From: Nymphaea colorata
Lineage: Eukaryota > Streptophyta > Magnoliopsida > Nymphaeales > Nymphaeaceae
DNA: 64,000 nucleotides
Direction of reading: 5' to 3'
Assembly: GCF_008831285.2 (NCBI RefSeq)
Contig: NC_045138.2
Coordinates: 1,311,143-1,375,142, forward strand
Positions 33,482-44,204 of the stretch are shown in pieces (within the stretch, counting starts at the first letter, position 1; the number at the start of each line of letters is the position of its first letter). The translations under genes were made by a program, and so were the position numbers. Under the pieces are notes generated by a model, which worked only from the letters and a program-made list of their open reading frames with translations, searched no databases and was not told the origin of the DNA.

Positions 33482-35990
33482 ATACTCTGAAAGTGTCTTA
33501 ATTTACATAACCTTTTCTTTGTCATGCTTGTATTAGGATAATATCGTCAGATTATTTACTTTTTCATGCTGTCAGCACTTCTATTCTTGTTTGTTTGTTA
33601 ATTATTTGCTGCTAGGCAGGAAAATGGATTTACAAGTCAGGGTATTGCAATGTTTCTTCTGCAAATGTGCTGCTGTTCGAGGGGCTTATCATTACATTCT
33701 TGTGTCGAACAGCAACTAGAATTTCTTCCATAACTATTCCTGTTGTCAATAATTGCAGTCCCTTAATGTAGAGATCCTTAGATGGTCTGATAAATACCAG
33801 CAGTGATCTGCCCACAAACATGATGTGCAGAACACATACGAAGCACTCCTATTTGAAGCACATGTATCAACCTTTTGAAGCTACTATTTTGTAACTGTTT
33901 GGGACATTTTGTTGGTTTTAGGTGGTGCATGTGGTTTTAGAGTGCAGGTTTGTAGACTTACTTGTCTGCAGGTGGTTGTGTCAACAAAATGTCCCAAATC
34001 TGCTAAGCAGTATGTGTTGGAAGGAGAAGCTAATAAAAGCTCCTTAACCATTAGAAAAGACAACCAGAAAAGCTTATTCAAAAAGGCATTTGTCTTATAC
34101 TTTATTTGAAGGTATGCATTATTGCAGTTATTTCTTTGACAAATTGTGCATTATGCAGTGCCTAGCTACTGTCATATTTTTGTGAATAATGACTGATGAT
34201 GCTATCTGATCCATCTGCTGGCAACAAAATGATAAGGATTTTGCTTTCCCTCAAAATATTCAGAAGCTTGTGAGAATTACTCTCCATCTGTTGCATTTCC
34301 ATATACACCTAGAAGATATACAAAAGAGGTATGCGCCAATTGGTATCCTGGTTAATCTCATTTCCTGAGAGATGAGGCATTGATAGATGTAGTTTAATCT
34401 TATTTTATAGCTACCAATATATTACTTTTCATATAAAAACTTATTGCCAGATCTAATTCGCAAACTTGTTCTAAGATAATATCAATTGAATGGGGAATTG
34501 AAAAATTCCACCAAACACTAATTCACTGTCACCATACTTGATATGCTGAATTGCTCATCTAGTCACTCATGCAAATGGAAAACTAATTTCATTAGTAGTG
34601 GGATCCAACACTTAGTTGATCAGTACAACAGTTAAAAGCACATACTTGTATTTGTAATGAAATAGTGGTTTTTGTTTTTAGATTTGTAGAAAGTAATGTT
34701 TTGCTGGGAAAAAAATGCCTTAGCTGGTCCTGGTGTGGTGTGATACTTTTTGACACCGTTATGAAGGAGCTATTCTCTTAGTGGCCCTCTAGCGAGTCCA
34801 CTGATTCTACATAAAGCCGAAGGTGTTGCAACTCAAGCATCCATGTGCTTTTTCCTTTTACTCTGTCAAAGAACAAGTAGATTATCTTGTTTCAAAGATC
34901 ATGTTCTTTTTTCTTTCTGAATGCCCTTTCTTAGTTTGCTTTAGGAAATGCATGAGCTTGGATAGTGTTTTTGTTAAAGAAATTATTGAAATGTCACTAC
35001 AGTTGTAATATTTTGAGATGCATGAACTCCCCCTAGTAAAGTTTTGTTAATAATATATTATAATTAAAAGTTTGATTAGGTAGTCATTCTGTTCCAGTAA
35101 TGCCAATGAAATTTTTCATGAAGTAGGTAAATTCTATCATTTTTCTGCTCAAAAATTTAATATTTTGTTCCTGTTAGATACGTGGTTTAGATGAAACAGT
35201 GCAAATGAAAGCTAGCCAAATTGTGTGGTTTATATTTGATGCTCATTTCTTGAACACCAACCAGAGTCACTTGTTCAATGAAGAAATGCTACCTAATCCC
35301 ATTTCCATTGTTCATTTTATCAAGTGAACAAGTCACGGAGAGAGCATGGTTTGTCTAGGAAGTCTTTACCATGGGAAAAGAGTCCAAGCATTGATCCTCC
35401 TTTGAATTGTCACTCACAAAAATCTCAGCAGAATCATTATGAGAGTCTTAAACAAATCACATTGGAGCATCCTGTTTGAAAGGAACAATACTTAGATAGT
35501 CTCAAATTTAACAGCAAGAATAACAAATGAACACAATTGAAACCTTTAAATGTCATCATTCTAAAAAAAAAAAGGAAAAAGGCTTGTCATTGCATGTCAT
35601 ATTCAAAGCAACACAGTAAAAGGTAATTTTCTCACACATGACCTGAACAGGATACTTCATTGGCACCAAAGTCAAAATGGTAGACTAAGTACAGTACAAC
35701 AGCAGATGAAATGGTAAAAATGTAGTATAGACTTTAGAGTAATTTCTATAGCATGTTTGGCATTAAAGGGACCATAAATCCTGGAAAAGTAAGCTAAAAG
35801 TTGCTTTATCTTCCAAGTGTACTAATGAAGCTCTTTGCTTGCTCCTGAAGCATAGTAACTAAGAGGCATGAGGATGATCATGTGGACTCGTTCAATTCTC
35901 TGATATATAAGATGATGCCTTGCTCTTGTTTACCAGTATCCATCTAATTATTTACAATTTTATGTGTATCTATGACACACAGACACGGCT
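33482..35990 (+). other. Low-copy region with exon-like open stretches
   Basis: This stretch shows little similarity to other repeats in the window and has less extreme base composition. Three stretches look exon-like: about 33972-34112, reading VSTKCPKSAKQYVLEGEA in a frame that ends close to a GTATGC donor; about 34204-34330, reading NIQKLVRITLHLLHF and ending AAGAG|GTATGC; and about 35290-35480, reading SRKSLPWEKSPSIDPPLN. I do not recognise the protein family and the frames are not proven to join. It could be part of a host gene or a decayed gene copy. Confidence 0.3.
33900..33999. other. Short hairpin, 17-bp perfect stem
   Basis: TTTGGGACATTTTGTTG and its exact reverse complement at 33982-33998 flank about 66 bases. 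Confidence 0.7.
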
Positions 35991-36870
35991 AAACTGCCCA
36001 CGTACCCATGTCAACACTCAGACACTCGGATCTCGACACGGGACACGGCTGGGACACGCCAAAAAATTAAAGTTATTAATTTAATATTTTTTTTCATTTT
36101 ATCATTTTTTTGTGATGCATCCAATTGTTTCCATGAATAATCCTTTCAAATACTCAGCACTTTTGTGATAAAACAAACTTTCTTATGAGATTCTAAGAGT
36201 GAACTATTAATTTAATGTTTTTTTTATTTTACCATTTTTGAGAATATAAAATTTGTCGTGTCCACGTGTCCAAAAATTTTGAAAATTGCCATGTTCCCAT
36301 ACCCGTACCCATGCCCATGTGACATAGATGTGCATGGTGATGCCTAGTGCATGAATTCCTCACTCCTTGTAAATTATCACATATCTTAAAAGTATCATCT
36401 GATCGTGTGTTTCTATGTACATTATTATTCAAAATGAACTGTCACATCCACAATATCCTAAAATATCATCAAACGGCATCTTTTATGGATACAATTATCT
36501 TTCAAAATCTCATATTTTCCCAAAAATAATACAGTAATAGAGGCAATACTTTCTCTTTGTAGTAATATAATTTTATTACAAAATACATCCTAAAAAAGAA
36601 AGACATCTTCACCCCTAGGTGCAGTAAAAGAGATCTCAAGGATATATAGAGGCTCGAGTAATAGCTTTGACCAATCCAGAAAACAAAGAGAAAGGGAGAG
36701 AGATACTTCATACCGCTTTTTGTACTTTCTCTTCTTCTTCTTTTATATCAATGCTTCTTCTGTGATTCTTTCATGCCTCTCATTTCTTATCAACTCTCCA
36801 TCTTTCATCTTTTTTTTCCTTTAGGTTGTGTTTGATCTGAGGTTGCATTAAAAGATGTGTTTTGAGAGAT
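35990..36870 (-). repeat. Repeat family R3, inverted copy
   Basis: Matches 60225-60990 in reverse complement, for example CCACAATATCCTAAAATATC, AACTGTCACATCCAC, CCCCTAGGTGCAGT, GCTTTGACCAATCCAG and GTTGCATTAAAAGATGTG. No conserved frame. Confidence 0.7.
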
Positions 36871-37105
36871 CCTCAAAGGAGGAGAAAAGTTTGCTGAGCT
36901 AGGGATCTGCCAACTAATTTTAGTGCCACAATAAGCCCCAGGAAGAACCACAGAAGCAGTTCCCTGCAGAAATTATACAACAGAATAAAGTAGCAGTAGA
37001 TTTTACAAAACTATGTGTTCAGCTTTCTACATAATTCTAAACCAGGTTGTCTAAACTTGTGTAATAAAAAAATCACACACTGCAGAAGCATGCCATGCCA
37101 CATGC

Positions 37106-37108
<3 letters not shown>

Positions 37109-37194
<86 letters not shown>
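37109..37194. repeat. (AT)n microsatellite
   Basis: About 43 AT units at the left edge of R1 copy B. Confidence 0.95.
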
Positions 37195-37196
<2 letters not shown>

Positions 37197-37894
37197 ATGA
37201 AATTAATATTAAAAAAAAATCTTATCGAGTCAAACAAGGCTTAGTCAGGCCCACCCGAGCTGGCCCCAATGCCTTTTTTCAGGTCCGAGTCGAGCCAGGT
37301 ACCCGATCCGACACCCAGCCATAAGCTCAACTCGAGTTCGGCTGGGTTATGTATTGCTTGGCTCAATTCATTTAAGCCTGTGTTACTTGACTCTCTCTCT
37401 CTCTCTCTTTTTAATGGAAATGAAACCATGGAGAGTGTTAAAAATTCATAAAAAAATTATCGGCATACAAAGATTAACAAACAGGGAAGACACGAGTCAA
37501 GTCGAGTTTGAACTCAAACTCGATTCGACTCTTTTATAACTCATAACTCAAGCAAGTTCAAGTTGAGCTCAAGTTGAGCATACACAAACAAGTTCAAGTC
37601 GAGTTCAAATTGGTTCAATTCATTGTATATCCAAGCAATATAACCAATATGTGAGTGAAAGAGTGCATGTGATGAGAGAGTCTAGTTGCGATTAACTGGT
37701 TCAGTCTACATGTAAGTGACAGACCTCAACTGAATACTAACGACAACGACCACTTTTCAGACGAAAAAATTTGTATGAAAATTTTAAAAATTTTAGTTTA
37801 GCATATATAAAAATTTTGAAAGTTTTTATTACAGCTCCTCTTAAAATTGTGAAACTATAGTTGATCTATGGAACGAAAAATTGCTGGCTCCACC

Positions 37895-38175
37895 TAGGCC
37901 TGCTTATCGGGCCGACCTGACACTTGAAACCCCAGCCCGATCCTGGACCGATTAAAACTAAAAAATATGTATATTAATATAAAATAATACTCGTAATAAA
38001 TATTATAATATATAAAAATCAATAAAATTAATATTAAAAAAAATCTTATTGGGTCGAACCGTGCTTAGTCTGGCCTACTAGGGTCGGTCCACTAAGTTAT
38101 CGGGTCAACCCGGTGCCTTTTTTTTTAGCCCGGGTCCAACCAGGTACTGGGTACACAACCCAACACCCAAGCTTA
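37895..38175. mobile_element. hAT-like MITE, same insertion as 1387-1681
   Basis: Begins TAGGCCTGCTTATCGGG. TSD GCTCCACC (37887-37894) and GCTTCACC (38176-38183), one mismatch. Confidence 0.75.
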
Positions 38176-38744
38176 GCTTCACCCTCTTGATCTAATGGCT
38201 GGGGTTCTGATATTGGCATACCCATGTTGAGCGGTCTGCCGTCCTACAAATGATTTAGCATACCACCATCTAGTTCTTCCTTCGGTGCCATTGACTTTAA
38301 CTGAGCAAACTCTTGTTTTCTGAATTTAAACATGTTTGGAAGACTGTTTCTCAAATTTAGTTCTAGATGCATCTTCCTTGATATTTTCATAAGGAAAGAT
38401 CCGAATTTTTTATTATGAACCTTAACCAACTAACTAAATTATAATATGGAATTAATTAGCTAGACAAAATGGACTTGATAATTCGTACCACCATAGGGGA
38501 AATTAAATGAAATAAGACAACTGCAATCTCTTAAATGTGTCAGAGTTTTAATATTAATCACTTTTTCTGTTATCTAAAACATGAGAATACATTATTTCCA
38601 ATGGCGTAGATTTTGTCAATTTTAATATATATTATCAAATCTCAGTTTGACATCTAATGCATCTTACTGACAGTGGTGGAGCCAGCATTTTTTCCGTTAA
38701 GAGACACTTGAATTGGTAACATAAGTTTGGTGTGGGCAAGAGCG

Positions 38745-38915
38745 GAACCAGAGTTTTTTCGGAGGAGGGCCGAATTAAAGTTTTTAAATTTTGGCAGGGG
38801 CCAAAATATCATTTTTCAAACTTTTTGTATGAGACAAGTGAAATTTTCTAAAATTTACTTGTAATTTTTTTAAAAAAAAGGTGGGTCCAGGGCCCATGCA
38901 GGCCCCCTTGGGTGT
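38745..38915 (+). repeat. Repeat family R2, copy
   Basis: ATTAAAGTTTTTAAATTTTG, TGAAATTTTCTAAAATTTAC and GTGGGTCCAGGGCCCATGCA. Present only in copy B between the two R1 blocks. The following palindromic GTGTGGGCAATTGCCCACAC (38988-39007) belongs to a related repeat. Confidence 0.65.
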
Positions 38916-39289
38916 GGGCATAGCATGTAATTTTTGAGTCCTCACAATGTGATCTTGAGATGCTATAATAAGATTTTTGTTTGGCTGGTGTGGGCAATTG
39001 CCCACACCTGCCAACAAGTGGTTCTACCACTGCTTGCTGCCTCAAATCCCATTGAGAAGTTCTTGCTTTGGCACAATCAAGATGGCGTATCCTTGTGCGC
39101 CACTAAACTGTCGATTGAACATCACAACCGGCAACGGAGACAGGTATAGGGTAGGTTGCAAAGTGTATCTGAAGGTAGAAGCAGCCGAAGGATTGAAGTT
39201 CTCCCCCTTCTCCTCGCTGACTACTTCAGGACATGAGTGGACCCATAGTACACCGTTTACTAGAGCACCGCACCATTTGCAGCCCAAAA

Positions 39290-39372
39290 GAGTAGTGCCT
39301 ACGTGAATTGAACTGAAAATCAGGCTCTCACCAGCCCGCCAGTTTGACTAACTATGCTACACCATTGAGACT
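39290..39372 (-). repeat. tRNA-like SINE relic
   Basis: On the minus strand, TGTAGCATAGTTAGTCAAAC resembles a box A region and AGTTCAATTC a box B. The end GGCACTACTC matches the end of the 17001-17080 relic. Confidence 0.35.
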
Positions 39373-39529
39373 GAAAATTGCTGCCTTCACTTGCTAGTCA
39401 TAAAAGAGGAATACTTCCTTTACTTTAATTTTTTGAACATAAGTTCAAAAGGAAGTCTTTCTTGAATGGGATATAAATCAATCAAATTTGGACAACCGAT
39501 TTCAAATAACCTTGATATAGAGAAAAAGA

Positions 39530-39920
39530 ATTAACATATGATTAAGGAATCAGATCAAATTCAGATATAAGAAAAAAATTGATTGGATGTGGATACGATT
39601 TTAAAAACTATCGAATCAGGTTTTGATCTGGATCTGGATTCAGTTTCAAACAAATATCTTATATCCATTATCCATACATTTTGGAAGTTAATTCTTAACA
39701 TATATAATATGGTTGGGATTCAATTGCGCATTTGAAAGTCAGATTTGGATTTGATGCGAAAAATAAAAGTCGGTTTCGAATCAGATTCGGGTTGTGAATT
39801 TAAAAATTGGGTTATGATATAGTAGACTTTTATATGTTCGTATTAAAAATTAAACATGTCAATACCCAATAAATCAAATATGGTAAAATATACATCCAAT
39901 TCAAATTTGAACTATTGACA
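39530..39920. repeat. 'ggattcagatttggat' type degenerate repeat
   Basis: Repeated GGATTC/GATTTGGAT motifs as also seen at 31650-31760, 50040-50965 and 55560-55680. Non-coding. Confidence 0.4.
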
Positions 39921-40207
39921 TCCGTGGGCTTGAACCTTCTTTAGCAATGTTAAATCCCTTTGTATGAGTCAATTTCAGAAAAATTGCCCAAACTTGATCA
40001 CTTAACAAGTCTTGTTTGAGCTGAGTCAATTAAGCTTAGTTGACCTGGAGGAGGCTCCTTGACCACCACAATGTCTGGTCTTCGTGTGATGACTATATGC
40101 ATTTCAATATAAGCTGGTTTCCAATTCACATCTGATGACTCCCATTGTGATAGCATGTTAATTGTTACCTAATTTCGACTTAATTAATTAAATCTTCTCC
40201 TATTGCT

Positions 40208-40226
40208 CTTTTTCTCTCTCTCTCTG

Positions 40227-40266
<40 letters not shown>
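40208..40266. repeat. (TC)n(TA)n microsatellite
   Basis: About 17 TC and 10 TA units. Confidence 0.92.
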
Positions 40267-40740
40267 CTACCAAACGAACCAAATATAACTGGTCTGCTAA
40301 GGGATGAGATTGGCTTCCTTATTATTTCCCTTGGCCTCAACTCTTCCTTGTAGCATTGAGATGAGCAAAAGGATAACTCTCTCTCCCCTTGATCGCTCAA
40401 CTTCTAGCATTGAGATGGAGTATATATATAGTGATTGATAGATACCAGATTACTTGGGTAAGAGATAAAAACCACATATACACTAACTTAATATAAATCA
40501 TGCTTTAGTTTAAGCATTTTTATTTAAAAAAACTACCCAAATTTTGATGTTGTGAAAATGGTTATTTTTTTATTATTAAAGAAACGATTAACTTAAAGTA
40601 TGTTTCTCAACAAATTACTTCTAAAATCATATTTTATAACCATAAGGTTAGATTGCCAAAATAATACTAATAATAACAATAGTTGATTTTAAGGGGTTTG
40701 GCTTTTTTTCTTTATCTAATTGGTCTAATTTTTACCAATC

Positions 40741-40743
40741 ACA

Positions 40744-40821
<78 letters not shown>
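40741..40821. repeat. (CT)n(TA)n microsatellite in R1
   Basis: Preceded by AATTTTTACCAATCACACAC; orthologous in R1 to the array at 32445-32505. Confidence 0.92.
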
Positions 40822-40823
<2 letters not shown>

Positions 40824-41609
40824 CAACACAAATTTGATCCCAATAAAACAATCTTGCCTTGTCCGTGTGGAAGTGCATAAATATAAAATCAGATGAAGTT
40901 TTAAATGGATTGGATCAGCGACAGTTAAATTGCAAAGTGATTGAAAATGACAAGAGGCTCAAACCAGATGTGACCTATTTGCAGCCCATCTTATGTAGCT
41001 GCCCCAAAACGGTTGGCTAGAAGAGAGCATGCACGGGCTGCACAGATGTCAATTCTATTTAAAAACATTTTTTTTTAATTTTTTAGTGAATAGGAGGTTG
41101 ACAATTTATTATTCAAAAAAAAAAAAAGACCAGAAGCTCTACATACAACAAATCCATATCCAATTTACTAATCCAATCTAAATTTTCTTACAAAAGCAGA
41201 CTAGTCGAATCTAGAATGAATCAAACATTAGATTATGTCTGCACCATCGACATCCCTACTCAATTCTGTTTTCATTGTGAAACTCAACCACCCAAAGAGG
41301 AATTAAAACTTTGTATTAGTTCTAGATAGATCCGATTCAAATCCAATTGCTACTTTGAATACTGAAGTTCTTTTATGTTATTTTAAAACTTGTGAGCCAT
41401 CGACGAGATCTTTCATATTATTTTAAAACTTATTTTTATTTAATAAATCGTGCACATCACATTAATTTATGTTGGCTCTTTTGACCATTGGCGTCATCGG
41501 CAGATTCTAGACACAGAAATCAAAAATGTGTTTGAATGACCGTTTTGTTCAACTTTCATGATATTCCCGAAAAAAATCGAAATTTTTTTTTCTTTGTATT
41601 ATTTAGTGA

Positions 41610-41714
41610 TAACAGGATTTGCTTTGTCATGCAAATACTCTACACCTCTAGCTGCACCAACTACAATCTTCATACTAGTATTCCACTCAAGAGGTCTTCT
41701 TCCAGGTTGGACAT
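41610..41714 (-). pseudogene. Kinase exon 'b', antisense copy in left arm
   Basis: Reverse complement of 44091-44187: the frame encodes [27 protein letters not shown] with one substitution, followed by a few more kinase bases (CCTGTTA, as in the family's NPPVIY) that the right arm lacks. The acceptor AG reads as CT at 41715-41716. Confidence 0.85.
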
Positions 41715-42536
41715 CTGAATTGAACAAAAAAAAAAGTGCAAATTAACACTTGCATTCTTCAGCAATTGAGTTTCTGACAATAACATCTGTTCAGTCTCGG
41801 ACCCAAAGAACTCGACACAAGCTTACAAATGAACCAAACAGAGGTGCATGTAGAAAACATGAAAACCAGTATATTCATTAAAATGCAGGTCAATTCAGAA
41901 ACATCTTCACATCTACCAGCCTAACACCAGAAAAAAAAAAAAAAAAAAGCCTAAGAAGGTTCAGATCACAAGTGCGATATCTCATGTTACTTGGTTGAAT
42001 GAAAACACTAATTTGAAGAGCACAGGAAACATCTTCAGAAGAATATGAGTTGCAAAAAGCAAATCAATTTTCAAGAGAAAAATTCTACTTTGGGTAGACT
42101 TGGTATTTTATCCAACCAAGAAGTTGACAATAACAAACACGTAATTTCTTGTACTAGTGCTTCTCTCGTGGACATGGCTTAGTTACCATGCTTTCAAGCA
42201 TTTATCACAATGACAAACATGGCTTAACTAGCATAGAAAGACAAGATGATCAAACTGTTATGTTCTCAAACAAATAGCTGATACAATTTCAAAAGAATAG
42301 TGAGGCTAGAAACTCGTCTAAAGAAGGATTCAGAAGTTACAAGGGCCGTGATACCACACAAATACAAGCATTTTGATGATTTAGTTGAGAGTCAGGTGCA
42401 AACATTTTGCTCTACAAGAAGACAACAATCCAAGAACAAAAATCAACCAGCATTTTCACGTACAATTGAAACATGACACGTACTTCACCAAGGCAAGAAA
42501 CCAACGAAAATCAAAAGGAAGAACAATCTAAATTAC

Positions 42537-42648
42537 CAAACAGATGGTCTTCCATGCTGCCAATTGACATGTATTCATACACCAAAAGCCTCTGATCAAC
42601 ATCTGCGCAGTATCCAATCAGGTTAACAAGATTGGAATGGTGCAAAAG
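42537..42648 (-). pseudogene. Kinase exon 'a', antisense copy in left arm
   Basis: Reverse complement of the right-arm exon at 42832-42937, with a few substitutions (for example GCTGCCAATTG for GCTGCCCATTG). The GT donor reads as AC at 42535-42536. Part of the palindrome; cannot be translated as a kinase alone. Confidence 0.85.
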
Positions 42649-42920
42649 GCTTTTGGTGTATGAATACATGTCAATGGGCAGCTTGTTAAGCCTTTTGCAC
42701 TATTTCAATCTGGAGGTGCTCATGTTAAGCCTTTTGCACCATTCCAATCAATGAGCACCTCCAGATTGAAATAGTGCAAAAGGCTTAACAAGCTGCCCAT
42801 TGACATGTATTCATACACCAGAAGCCTTTTGCACCATTCCAATCTTGTTAACCTGATTGGATACTGCGCAGATGGTGATCAGAGGCTTTTGGTGTATGAA
42901 TACATGTCAATGGGCAGCTT
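42561..42920. repeat. Four alternating copies of a ~34-bp exon segment at the palindrome centre
   Basis: The stretch encoding [12 protein letters not shown] occurs at about 42557-42590 (minus), 42649-42682 (plus), 42790-42823 (minus) and 42887-42920 (plus). A second motif, CCTTTTGCACCATTCCAATC, also recurs in both orientations. Each arm therefore folds on itself as well as with the other arm. Confidence 0.85.
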
Positions 42921-42937
42921 GGAAGACCATCTGTTTG
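42832..42937 (+). pseudogene. RLCK-VII (PBS1/PBL-like) kinase exon 'a', right arm
   Basis: Encodes the start of the kinase hinge: [20 protein letters not shown], continuing into [15 protein letters not shown], then a phase-1 GT donor at 42938 (GG|TAATTTAG region). The [11 protein letters not shown] and GSLEDHL motifs are characteristic of plant RLCK subfamily VII, which relay signals from pattern-recognition receptors at the plasma membrane. Only about 35 residues are present. The retained intron shows that genomic DNA, not a cDNA, was captured. No start, ATP-binding loop or catalytic loop is present. Confidence 0.88.
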
Positions 42938-43254
42938 GTAATTTAGATTGTTCTTCCTTTTGATTTTCGTTGGTTTCTTGCCTTGGTGAACTACTTGTCA
43001 TGTTTCAATTGTACGTGAAAATGCTGGTTGATTTTTGTTCTTGGATTGTTGTCTTCTTGTAGAGCAAAATGTTTGCACCTGACTCTCAACTAAATCATCA
43101 AAATGCTTGTATTTGTGTGGTATCACGGCCCTTGTAACTTCTGAATCCTTCTTTAGACGAGTTTCTAGCCTCACTATTCTTTTGAAATTGTATCAGCTAT
43201 TTGTTTGAGAACATAACAGTTTGATCGTCTTGTCTTTCTATGCTAGTTAAGCCC

Positions 43255-43582
43255 ATTGTCACAAAAAACGGGAACGGGTATTAAACGGCGAGAAAAAAAA
43301 CGGGTATAATACGGCAAAGTTTTATATATCGGAAATAAAACGAGAAAAGTTCAGCAAATTTTTTTAAAAAATTAAACATTTAATACATCTTAAAAATTAT
43401 AAAAAATAATAATTAATAAAAAAACGAGAAAATAACGTATAATACAGGTATTATACAGGTATTAAACGGGTTTTTTGACGTTTGTTTTTTAAAACGGGAA
43501 TAGTACGGGTATTATACGGCAGAACTGTTCTTGGCATTAAATACGCGTTTTTTTAAAAAAAAACGGCGTTTTTTGTGACAAT
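43255..43582. mobile_element. 328-bp MITE in right arm only
   Basis: Perfect inverted ends ATTGTCACAAAAAACG at 43255-43270 and 43567-43582. TSD TTAAGCCC (43247-43254) and TTAAGCCA (43583-43590). The left arm has the uninterrupted TTAAGCCATG (as CATGGCTTAA near 42222), so the insertion came after the inverted duplication. The interior repeats CGGGTATTA-type motifs. The 8-bp TSD suggests hAT; the ends are not the GGGGTG type. Confidence 0.9.
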
Positions 43583-44090
43583 TTAAGCCATGTTTGTCAT
43601 TGTGATAAATGCTTGAAAGCATGGTAACTAAGCCATGTCCACGAGAGAAGCACTAGTACAAGAAATTACGTGTTTGTTATTGTCAACTTCTTGGTTGGAC
43701 AAAATACCAAGTCTACCCAAAGTAGAATTTTTCTCTTGAAAATTGATTTGCTTTTTGCAACTCATATTCTTCTGAAGATGTTTCCTGTGCTCTTCAAATT
43801 AGTGTTTTCATTCAACCAAGTAACATGAGATATCGCACTTGTGATCTGAACCTTCTTAGGTTTTTCTTTCTTTTTTTCTGGTGTTAGGCTGGTAGATGTG
43901 AAGATGTTTCTGAATTGACCTGCATTTTAATGAATATACTGGTTTTCATGTTTTCTACATGCACCTCTGTTTGGTTCATTTGTAAGCTTGTGTCGAGTTC
44001 TTTGGGTCCGAGACTGAACAGATGTTATTGTCAGAAACTCAATTGCTGAAGAATGCAAGTGTTAATTTGCACTTTTTTTTTTCAATTCAG

Positions 44091-44187
44091 ATGTCCAACC
44101 TGGAAGAAGACCTCTTGAGTGGAATACTCGTATGAAGATTGCAGTTGGTGCAGCTAGAGGTGTAGAGTATTTGCATGACAAAGCAAA
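44091..44187 (+). pseudogene. RLCK-VII kinase exon 'b', right arm
   Basis: Begins after a TTCAATTCAG acceptor at 44081-44090 in the phase left by exon 'a'. The joined reading continues into [19 protein letters not shown] and VEYLHDKAN, the conserved helix before the catalytic loop. It stops at the palindrome edge, where TTTGTATTATTTAGTGA begins. The intron between the two exons would be 42938-44090, including the MITE. Confidence 0.88.
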
Positions 44188-44204
44188 TTTGTATTATTTA
44201 GTGA

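Larger units (their letters stand above)
37190..41592 (+). repeat. Repeat family R1, copy B, left part
   Basis: Direct match to copy A (37190-38605 and 40420-40960), separated by an extra ~1.8 kb that includes an R2 copy. 41130-41590 matches copy C in reverse. The repeat is broken at 41593 by the kinase palindrome and resumes at 44205. Confidence 0.72.
41593..44204. repeat. Giant palindrome of a kinase gene fragment in R1 copy B
   Basis: Arms 41610-42723 and 42751-44187 are reverse complements with only about ten differences noticed over ~1.1 kb. They are separated by a 27-bp spacer (42724-42750) between CTGGAGGTGCTCAT and ATGAGCACCTCCAG. The right arm is longer only because of a 328-bp MITE. 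Each arm carries two exons and an intron of an RLCK-VII kinase gene. The whole is bracketed by 17-bp direct repeats TTTGTATTATTTAGTGA (41593-41609 and 44188-44204). R1 copy C lacks it, so it is an insertion. Transcription across it would give a ~1.1-kb hairpin RNA. Confidence 0.92.

Noticed and set aside
38977-39306. 109-codon ORF as a gene
   Set aside because: It runs from a dispersed repeat through a SINE-like relic; no recognisable domain.
42561-42960. Intact kinase gene in the palindrome
   Set aside because: Only about 35 plus 32 residues of the kinase domain are present; the ATP loop and catalytic loop are missing.
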